Shown: positions 16,184-21,419 of the stretch, one piece after another
Layout: every line of letters begins with the position of its first letter
How positions within the stretch are numbered: position 1 is the first letter of the stretch
NCBI RefSeq assembly: GCF_002420705.1
Contig: NZ_DIIM01000001.1
Location: 249,323 to 270,741, forward strand
Origin: Sphingobacterium sp. UBA5670
GTDB taxonomy: Bacteria; Bacteroidota; Bacteroidia; Sphingobacteriales; Sphingobacteriaceae
Direction: 5' to 3'
Length of the DNA stretch: 21,419 nucleotides
Translations under genes and position numbers: made by a program
The notes under the pieces: model-generated
What the model saw: the letters and a program-made list of their open reading frames with translations, nothing else
Database searches by the model: none
Told to the model about the DNA's origin: nothing

Positions 16184-16816
16184 TTATAACAATTCAAATT
16201 CTTCCAACAAGATTCTAAGTGGCTTCTCCTTGGTACACAAGGCCGTATGCCAGCCCAATCGCTCTGCTGTGGCGAGATGCTGTGGGCTATCATCGATAAA
16301 TAATGTCTCTGCCGGATCCAATTGCTGTTCCTGCATGACCAGCTCAAAAATCTCTGCATCCGGTTTGCGCATACCTACAAGATGGGAATAATAAGTTTTT
16401 TCAAAAAAACCTTCATTGTTCACAACGCCATATTTCTCCTGAATATCATTCATACAATAGGCATAGTGAATCGCATTGTTATTGCTTAACAAAAAGGTTC
16501 GATATCGGTCTTTCAGCTGCATTAAAATCTCGTGATTACCTTCTGGTACACCAATCAGCAAACTGTTCCAGGCAGCGTCAATCTGTTCGTCTGTCAAAGC
16601 CGAATTCTGGGTTAATGCTCTTATCCCCTCACGAAATTGGGTAGAATCAATTTTTCCCTTATCAAAATTATCAAAAAGTGCACTTTGACCATGATGCCCA
16701 AATACAGCATCCACATTTTCTATACCTAACTGAGTAAAAGCATCTTTCAATTTTACAAAGTCGATCATAAAGATCACATTCCCATAATCAAGAACAATAT
16801 TTTTAATTTTTTCCAT
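16184..16816 (-). CDS. HAD-family phosphatase, YihX-like
   Basis: 210 residues from the ATG at 16816 (MEKIKNIVLDYGN); the frame is open further upstream, but those residues do not fit the family. HAD motifs are present: nucleophile Asp10 in VLDYGNV, with Gly in place of the usual second Asp as in the YihX/epoxide-hydrolase-N-like subgroup; LLSNNN (motif II); the Lys of RKPDAEIF (motif III); and FIDDSPQH (motif IV). The helical cap lies between motifs I and II. Probably dephosphorylates a small cytoplasmic metabolite such as a sugar phosphate; the substrate is unknown. It is divergent from the tRNA gene. Confidence 0.88.
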   Translation of the reverse strand: MEKIKNIVLDYGNVIFMIDFVKLKDAFTQLGIENVDAVFGHHGQSALFDNFDKGKIDSTQFREGIRALTQNSALTDEQIDAAWNSLLIGVPEGNHEILMQLKDRYRTFLLSNNNAIHYAYCMNDIQEKYGVVNNEGFFEKTYYSHLVGMRKPDAEIFELVMQEQQLDPAETLFIDDSPQHLATAERLGWHTALCTKEKPLRILLEEFELL

Positions 16817-16906
16817 CGAATTATTTTGAAATATCGATACAAATATCGATAATTGCATCGTCAAAACGGCACAACAGCTGTTTTAAATTGACAAAACAAA
16901 AGACCT

Positions 16907-16980
16907 GCTCCTATAGCTCAGTCGGTTAGAGTAGAAGACTCATAATCTTTTGGTCCCTGGTTCGAGCCCAGGTGGGAGCA
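16907..16980 (+). tRNA. tRNA-Met (CAT), elongator type
   Basis: A full cloverleaf of 74 nt. Acceptor GCTCCTA (16907-16913) pairs with TGGGAGC (16973-16979) with one G-T pair; discriminator A. D stem GCTC/GAGT; anticodon stem GAAGA/TCTTT with loop CTCATAA (anticodon CAT at 34-36); T arm CCTGG-TTCGAGC-CCAGG. The G1-C72 pair and lack of three G-C pairs in the anticodon stem exclude an initiator. A lysidine-modified tRNA-Ile2 cannot be ruled out. CCA is not encoded. An integrase gene follows, so its 3' end is the probable attachment site. Confidence 0.95.
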
Positions 16981-16984
16981 CAAA

Positions 16985-17026
16985 GCAAAAAAGCGGCTTT
17001 TCTATGCGAAAAAGCCGCTTTTTTCG
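16985..17026 (+). terminator. intrinsic terminator behind the tRNA
   Basis: AAAAGCGGCTTTT pairs with AAAAGCCGCTTTT around the loop CTATGCG (17002-17008), followed by more Ts to 17024. It ends the tRNA transcript and may read in both directions. Confidence 0.9.
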
Positions 17027-17031
17027 TTTCT

Positions 17032-17085
17032 TTCCATTAATTTTTATTGATGGAATGGCCAGGGTGTACCTACCCTATTTGGCCA
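17032..17085. repeat. two inverted repeats between tRNA and integrase gene
   Basis: TTCCAT (17032-17037) with ATGGAA (17050-17055), interior also partly symmetric. Directly beside it TGGCCAGGGT (17056-17065) faces ACCCT (17072-17076), a 3-base bulge, and TGGCCA (17080-17085). These may be integrase or excisionase binding sites or part of the attachment region; this is inference from position. Confidence 0.4.
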
Positions 17086-17111
17086 GTTTTGCATAGTTTT
17101 TTGTTGAACTT

Positions 17112-17153
17112 CACGTAAAAATGTAACAAATATGTAACGGGAATTTTTACGTG
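17112..17153. promoter_or_regulatory. inverted repeat with inner direct repeat before the integrase start
   Basis: CACGTAAAAAT (17112-17122) and ATTTTTACGTG (17143-17153) are perfect 11-bp inverted repeats, 20 bp apart. Inside are two copies of ATGTAAC (17121-17127 and 17132-17138), one helical turn apart. It ends 16 bp before the integrase ATG, so it could be an operator or arm-type integrase sites. Confidence 0.45.
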
Positions 17154-17169
17154 CTAAAGAAAAAAAATT

Positions 17170-18477
17170 ATGGCAACCGTAAGCGCAAAAGTTTATGAAC
17201 ACCACAAGAAATCCGATGGCACCTACAATGTAAAAATCTGTGTCTATCACAAGGGAGAAAGAAAGTTTTTGGACACCAATCACTATGTTGTTCATAAGCA
17301 ACTCACTAAAGAAAAAAAGATCAAAGACAGCTTTGTTCTTGATAAGTTAAATGACCAACTCAAAGAATACCGTAAAGCAATTAGCGAACTTGATGGGAGA
17401 CTTGAATATTTTACAGCGGAAGCTTTAAAAGATTACTTAAAAGATATGGATGAGGATGTAGAATTCATATCATTTTGTAGGGAACATATCGAACGATTAA
17501 AAGCTGATGGTAGAACAGGAACTGCGAAGAATCATACAGCTATCTGCAATAGCCTTGTTGATTATTTTAAAAGACAGACTGTATCCATAAAAGAAATAAA
17601 TTCAAACATGTTGTTTATGTATGAACGATTCCTGAAGTCCGATAGAACCATGACTAGGATTAATCAATTTGGAAATTCAGTCGTTACATCCGAAAAGGGT
17701 TTATCAGACAGTGGACTACATAATCACATGCGAGATCTAAGGACTCTCTTTAATGAGGCCAGAAGAAAATACAATAATGAAGATTTAGGGATCTATCGAA
17801 TCAAACATTATCCTTTCTCAAAGTACAAGATAGGTTCTCCCCCTCTCACAAAAAACAGAAACAATGAAATAGATGATGTTTTAAAATTAAGGGATTGGCC
17901 TACAGCACCCAACAGTCGAGCTGAATTAGCCAAAGAACTGTATATGCTCTCATTCTATCTATGCGGAATTAACGCTGTAGATTTGTATTATCTAAATAGA
18001 TCAGATATCAGAAATGGTAGAATTGATTACAATCGCAAAAAGACAAAAGATTTAAGAAAAGACAATGCATTTATCAGCATTAGAATAATTGATGAAGCTA
18101 GGCCACTTCTCGAAAAATATATAGAAAAACTACGAAATCGATATAGAAATCCTAATTACCTTAATTATGCATTATCAAAGGGAATGCTCCACCTTCGTAA
18201 CCTAACCGGAATTAAAAATCTCACCTTGTACTGGGCAAGACATACTTTTGCAAGCACTGCTAGAAATCGATGCCGCTTAAATAAAGATGATGTCTCACTC
18301 GCACTAAACCATGTAGATGAAGGAAATAAAGTAACAGATATCTATATAGAAAAAGACTGGAAAATTGTTGATGATGTCCAAAAAAAGGTAATGAGAATTC
18401 TGAGAAAAATCGACTCAAAAAAAGATAAAAAAAATAAATCGAAGAAAAAGAAAAATAAGAACAAACAAGCTGATTAA
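17170..18477 (+). CDS. tyrosine integrase of a tRNA-associated mobile island
   Basis: A 435-residue phage/ICE-type integrase. It has an N-terminal Arm-DNA-binding domain (about 1-90, VYEHHKKSDGTYNVKICVYHKGERKFL), a SAM-like core-binding domain (about 95-215) and a catalytic domain (about 235-410). In the catalytic domain the first Arg is Asn268 (CGINAVDL), the HxxR box is YWAR (354-357), His381 is in LNHVDEG, and the nucleophile is Tyr392 (DIYIEKDW). Loss of the first Arg is also known from IntDOT of Bacteroides. The tail is Lys-rich (417-435). It points away from the tRNA-Met, as expected for an element integrated at its 3' end. Confidence 0.9.
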   Translation: MATVSAKVYEHHKKSDGTYNVKICVYHKGERKFLDTNHYVVHKQLTKEKKIKDSFVLDKLNDQLKEYRKAISELDGRLEYFTAEALKDYLKDMDEDVEFISFCREHIERLKADGRTGTAKNHTAICNSLVDYFKRQTVSIKEINSNMLFMYERFLKSDRTMTRINQFGNSVVTSEKGLSDSGLHNHMRDLRTLFNEARRKYNNEDLGIYRIKHYPFSKYKIGSPPLTKNRNNEIDDVLKLRDWPTAPNSRAELAKELYMLSFYLCGINAVDLYYLNRSDIRNGRIDYNRKKTKDLRKDNAFISIRIIDEARPLLEKYIEKLRNRYRNPNYLNYALSKGMLHLRNLTGIKNLTLYWARHTFASTARNRCRLNKDDVSLALNHVDEGNKVTDIYIEKDWKIVDDVQKKVMRILRKIDSKKDKKNKSKKKKNKNKQAD

Positions 18478-18480
18478 GTA

Positions 18481-18522
18481 TATACTGCGATGAATTTCAT
18501 TGCAGTATAATTTCATTATTTT
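18481..18522 (+). terminator. intrinsic terminator after the integrase gene
   Basis: TATACTGCGATG (18481-18492) pairs with CATTGCAGTATA (18498-18509) with one G-T pair, loop AATTT; a T-rich tract follows. It starts 3 bp behind the integrase stop codon. Confidence 0.75.
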
Positions 18523-18536
18523 TAAATCTTACAATT

Positions 18537-18689
18537 ATGAAGACCTTATTATTATTCTTACTCTTTTGTTTTCTATCGACTATTGGGCTTTTCTCCGCCC
18601 TTAGTATGAAAACTCCTTGGATCGGATTTTCGCTAGGATTTTGCGTATGGCTTGTATTTATTTTGACTACTACTAAGCCTAAAATTTAA
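18537..18689 (+). CDS. 50-residue two-span membrane peptide
   Basis: A small gene below the usual length cut-off. From the ATG at 18537 it encodes 50 residues: a first hydrophobic stretch (about 2-23, rich in Leu and Phe), a short turn MKTPWIG, a second stretch (about 29-45) and a TTTKPKI tail. It would insert in the inner membrane with two spans. It lies just behind the integrase terminator. Small membrane peptides occur in phage-defence and toxin loci, but no family is recognised and a role is not shown. It could be a chance reading frame; the clean hydrophobic pattern and position speak for it. Confidence 0.5.
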   Translation: MKTLLLFLLFCFLSTIGLFSALSMKTPWIGFSLGFCVWLVFILTTTKPKI

Positions 18690-18838
18690 TAAATGTTAAA
18701 CTGTTGATCTGAGTCATGCATTCGGTCTAGAAGGTCGGATAGTAACAGATATTTACGTTCAAATTTTCAAAATAATACAAAAGAAGGTTATCAAAGATTC
18801 AACGTCGCTATTATTGTAGATTTTTGTTCAATAAATTT
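18690..18838. other. short intergenic region before the ATPase gene
   Basis: No gene or clear repeat seen; AT-rich. It should contain the upstream part of the ATPase promoter. Confidence 0.5.
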
Positions 18839-18846
18839 TACATTTG
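18839..18846 (+). promoter_or_regulatory. -7 box right before the ATPase start
   Basis: TACATTTG matches TAnnTTTG exactly and ends 3 bp before the ATPase ATG at 18850. TTG lies 22 bp upstream. If used, the mRNA would be nearly leaderless, so it may be a false match. Confidence 0.35.
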
Positions 18847-18849
18847 TAT

Positions 18850-20076
18850 ATGACTAAAAAACTGATTGAAAGTCTTTATCTGAAAAATATAGCAGTTGTT
18901 GGATTTAGATCAATCCATAAGATAAATGCTGATTTTAATAATGGCCTTAATATTATTATTGGGAAGAATGGAGCAGGAAAGTCAAATTTGCTTTATATTG
19001 TAAAAGAGGCTTTAAGGCCGAAAGGACTACCTCAGGATAGTCACGTTAAAGCGCTATCCTTTGCAATGGAGTCTTTAAGCGGGGCCGATTTGTTCGAAGT
19101 CAATTATGAAAGACAAGCTTTTAGCCCGGAAGATATAGAAATTAATCCTGGTCAAAAGTATTTTTTCAAAAGAACTTATAGCTTAAATGGCACTTATCTG
19201 CCGTTAAATCATAGAGGAAAATTATTAGCTGGGGAATCCGAAGGAACATTAATAGTAAAATCTCGCCAACTTTTTTATAATTATGCTCTACGATCAGTAA
19301 TGTTAACTTTTCCTCGTACGATACTCTTAGAGTACAATCTACCTATTTCTCCTGAATTCATTGATTTACCTGGTAAGCTGATTATTGATTTTGATATGTA
19401 TGAAGGCATATATTCTATCGGAAATAATTTTTTAGACCGTTATTTTTGGAATATAGAAACTGAGTTTTTAGATTTTTTCGAGAATAAAAGTTCAGATCAA
19501 ATTGACTCCCAAATGATAAAAGAAATTCCAACTGATTATATTAAGTCAAAATTTGTTTTTAGTGATGAATTTATCCGTGTACTTTCAAAATACACCCCTA
19601 TAAAGAATGTACGTTTTAATTCAAATATCAATATTTATTTTGACGAACTACGCTTTAATGTTGAAAACATCAAGATAGAATATTTCGTAAATGATACTTG
19701 GTTACCATGGAACAATCTTTCTGATGGAACAAAAAGATTATTCTATATTATTGCCCAAATACAAGATTTGAAAGAAAGCGTAATTTTGATAGAAGAGCCA
19801 GAATTAGGAATCCATCCCCACCAATTTGATCTTTTAATGCAATTCATTAAGGAACGTAGTGACTTCAATCAAATTATTATATCAACTCATTCTCCTTTAG
19901 TTTTAAATTATGTTGAAATTGAAGAATTAAGTAGAATTCAAATAGTATCATATTCAAAAGACTCCGGAACATCTATACGAAGGCTATCAAATGATGAAAG
20001 AGAAAAGGCGAGAACTTATGTCGAAGAGGTGGGTTATTTAAGCGATTATTGGGTCTATTCAGATTTAGAAGAATGA
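18850..20076 (+). CDS. AAA ATPase, OLD/RecF-like, probable defence protein
   Basis: 408 residues from the ATG at 18850 (a TTG 6 bp upstream is also in frame). It is an ABC-type AAA_15/AAA_21 ATPase: Walker A GKNGAGKS (38-45), a signature-like LSDGT (290-294), Walker B VILIEEPE (311-318) and the switch His in STHSP (345-349). The stretch between Walker A and the signature is unrelated to SMC coiled coils and is short. Unlike full OLD proteins there is no C-terminal TOPRIM domain; the next gene supplies it, overlapping by 4 nt. The pair resembles AbiL, RloAB and PARIS, in which the ATPase senses infection and controls the nuclease subunit. Function is inferred. Confidence 0.85.
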   Translation: MTKKLIESLYLKNIAVVGFRSIHKINADFNNGLNIIIGKNGAGKSNLLYIVKEALRPKGLPQDSHVKALSFAMESLSGADLFEVNYERQAFSPEDIEINPGQKYFFKRTYSLNGTYLPLNHRGKLLAGESEGTLIVKSRQLFYNYALRSVMLTFPRTILLEYNLPISPEFIDLPGKLIIDFDMYEGIYSIGNNFLDRYFWNIETEFLDFFENKSSDQIDSQMIKEIPTDYIKSKFVFSDEFIRVLSKYTPIKNVRFNSNINIYFDELRFNVENIKIEYFVNDTWLPWNNLSDGTKRLFYIIAQIQDLKESVILIEEPELGIHPHQFDLLMQFIKERSDFNQIIISTHSPLVLNYVEIEELSRIQIVSYSKDSGTSIRRLSNDEREKARTYVEEVGYLSDYWVYSDLEE

Positions 20077-20651
20077 AGGTAATTGGCTTAATCGGAGAGG
20101 ATCCAAATGATACCGTAGCTCTTGAAAATCTATTAAAACCTCAATTTGGCTCTGCAATAAGATTTAAAACCCTTTGTAAAAAATTAAAGGGAGATGGATT
20201 AGAAAGTTTTAAATTTTTTAAACAGATCACAGCGGAGACTAAAATAGAAAAGTATGATTTGTTAGTGTGTATTAGAGATTTAGATGGATTTAATTCTGAT
20301 AAACTTAAGGTTGATTCGAGGAATATTTGGTTTCAAAAAGTAAAGGATTACGCCAATAATTGTAAGGCTGTTATTTTACTAAATGTATGGGAATTGGAAG
20401 CATTACTTTTCGCTGATATTAATTTAATCAATCGTAAATATGGAACTAAACTAACATTTTCTAAAGATCCAACTAGTATAAAAGACCCTAAAGAAAAACT
20501 AAAACGAGAAACTAGTAAAGGCCGACGGAGGTATGTGGAATCTGATTGCAGGGAATTATTTGCAGAGATAGACTATAATAAAATTATGGCCAAATGCATA
20601 TTTTTTAGAGATTTTGTAAATGTCTTAAAAAATGAGCTTAGTATAAAATAG
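20073..20651 (+). CDS. TOPRIM-like (DUF4276/AbiLii/RloB-like) protein, probable nuclease partner
   Basis: 192 residues from the ATG at 20073, which overlaps the ATPase stop in ATGA; an upstream in-frame TTG at 20049 is less likely. TOPRIM-type acidic residues are in place: Glu9 in LIGEDPND, Asp69 and Asp71 in IRDLDG. The conserved WELEALLFAD stretch (106-115) matches DUF4276-like proteins. In PARIS-type and OLD-type systems the TOPRIM domain cuts nucleic acid once released or activated by the ATPase. It probably forms one complex with the ATPase. Exact family (AbiLii, RloB, DUF4276) needs a profile search. Cytoplasmic, no membrane segment. Confidence 0.78.
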   Translation: MKVIGLIGEDPNDTVALENLLKPQFGSAIRFKTLCKKLKGDGLESFKFFKQITAETKIEKYDLLVCIRDLDGFNSDKLKVDSRNIWFQKVKDYANNCKAVILLNVWELEALLFADINLINRKYGTKLTFSKDPTSIKDPKEKLKRETSKGRRRYVESDCRELFAEIDYNKIMAKCIFFRDFVNVLKNELSIK

Positions 20652-20683
20652 AAATTTGAGAACAACATGCTTAGGATTATTCT

Positions 20684-20710
20684 TTAGGTGGTTTTCGCAC
20701 CTAATTTTAT
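20684..20710 (+). terminator. weak intrinsic terminator after the ATPase/TOPRIM pair
   Basis: TTAGGTG (20684-20690) pairs with CACCTAA (20698-20704), loop of 7 nt, followed by TTTTAT. It separates the pair from the HEPN-like gene. Confidence 0.55.
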
Positions 20711-20891
20711 ATGGATTTCCACAACAAAAAATAAAAACAAAACTTGCTACAAAAACAATAATAGACGACCCTAATTCATGAAATTTCTTTTGGCCCATTA
20801 TACAGACGAGGATTAGAATATCCAAATTTATCTCTATTATCCCAAGAATCCCTGTATACATTCTTTTAAAATATAGAAATACCCTGTTTAA

Positions 20892-21398
20892 ATGATTAAA
20901 AATTTACCAAAACCAGAGAGGTTTGAGAAATTAGGATTAGAATGTCTTTGGAAATCATTCGAAATGCTTTTTAATATCTCAAACAATGTAAACGCACTTA
21001 TTCAAGATGAGATATTCGATAACTATGAAATCACTATTGAAGATTATTGGAAACATAATGGAATTAGCGTTAGTACTTCCTTAATAGTATTATTTCAAGG
21101 TGTAGAATATTTAATGAAAAGTAAAATCACAGAAAAAAGCGCTTTGTTGTTGATTGAGAACAATAAATATGATTGGCCATCGCTCCCTAATAAAACCGAT
21201 CGTAATTTTGACGAATTGCAAACAATATCAGGTGAAAATTTATTAGGTGTTTTCTGTGCTGTATTACCACAGAATTTCCCAATTCTTGTATTTGTTGATG
21301 AATACAAAGAATTGAGGATCATGCGTAACAAACTTGTTCATAGCACGGGAATAGATAACTTAGAATATCCAACAAATATATTATTGGAAAAATCTTAA
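20892..21398 (+). CDS. HEPN-like protein, candidate RNase
   Basis: 168 residues, mostly helical. The segment LRIMRNKLVHSTG contains RNKLVH (145-150), the Rx4H motif of HEPN ribonucleases with the typical polar residue after Arg. Before it lies a helix with GVEYLMKSKI (70-79), like helices of HEPN families that often end in such motifs. HEPN proteins are common as RNA-cutting toxins and defence effectors. Only 18 residues follow the motif, so the last helix looks short; the reading frame ends 21 bp before the window edge, so a frameshift or split gene is possible. It is 240 bp behind the TOPRIM gene, past a weak terminator. Family call is motif-based. Confidence 0.65.
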   Translation: MIKNLPKPERFEKLGLECLWKSFEMLFNISNNVNALIQDEIFDNYEITIEDYWKHNGISVSTSLIVLFQGVEYLMKSKITEKSALLLIENNKYDWPSLPNKTDRNFDELQTISGENLLGVFCAVLPQNFPILVFVDEYKELRIMRNKLVHSTGIDNLEYPTNILLEKS

Positions 21399-21419
21399 AT
21401 TGTAAGTACCCCATTTTTC

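Noticed and set aside
16951..16985. Second attachment site within the window
   Set aside because: I looked for a copy of the tRNA 3' end in 17000-21419 and did not see one; it must lie outside if it exists.
17044..17301. Minus-strand frame across the integrase start
   Set aside because: It is antisense to the integrase N-terminus and the repeat region; no family resemblance.
18378..18474. Poly-A runs in the integrase tail as a frameshift site
   Set aside because: The frame stays open and the Lys-rich tail is plausible; no alternative product was evident.
20625..20861. Minus-strand frame of 78 residues with two hydrophobic stretches
   Set aside because: It overlaps the TOPRIM gene end, lacks a ribosome site or -7 box, and its hydrophobic runs can arise from AT-rich sequence. 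Possible but not supported.

Overview
The window looks like a Bacteroidota chromosome, most likely a member of the Sphingobacteriaceae such as Sphingobacterium. Indicators are -7 boxes of the TAnnTTTG type, rarity of Shine-Dalgarno sites, an outer-membrane beta-barrel with a CarboxypepD_reg-like N-terminus, and the Bacteroidota style of the integrase. The species cannot be fixed from the sequence alone.

Left part (1-9144): an L-fucose use locus on the minus strand, with a divergent AraC-type activator at its head. In transcription order it encodes an L-fucose/H+ symporter (fucP), a RhaM/FucM-type mutarotase, a UxaA-family dehydratase, a secreted GH29 alpha-L-fucosidase, a short-chain dehydrogenase (SDR) for 2-keto-3-deoxy-L-fuconate, a fumarylacetoacetase-fold hydrolase, an amidohydrolase-type fuconolactonase and, behind an intrinsic terminator, a second SDR that is the likely L-fucose dehydrogenase. 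Together they can cut fucose from glycans, import it, and oxidise it without phosphorylation to pyruvate and lactate. There is no fucose isomerase, kinase or aldolase. The dehydratase is of the UxaA (altronate dehydratase) family rather than the enolase superfamily. The first SDR has Asn where the catalytic Lys of YxxxK is expected.

Middle part (9133-16980): housekeeping genes, mostly minus strand. These are a PIG3-type quinone oxidoreductase translationally coupled to a large outer-membrane beta-barrel protein, a ferritin, a small conserved hypothetical protein, ribosome hibernation factor HPF, a Xer recombinase, ribosomal protein bS21, a HAD phosphatase, and a plus-strand elongator-type tRNA-Met(CAT). 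rpsU and hpf carry strong Shine-Dalgarno sequences, which is unusual in this phylum.

Right part (16981-21419): an AT-rich island starting directly behind the tRNA. It holds a tyrosine integrase facing away from the tRNA, a 50-residue membrane peptide gene, an OLD/RecF-like AAA ATPase overlapping by 4 nt a TOPRIM-like (DUF4276-like) protein, and a protein with a HEPN RNase motif (RNKLVH). The ATPase/TOPRIM pair has the architecture of abortive-infection systems such as AbiL, RloAB and PARIS, so this is a probable anti-phage island. Its far end lies outside the window.
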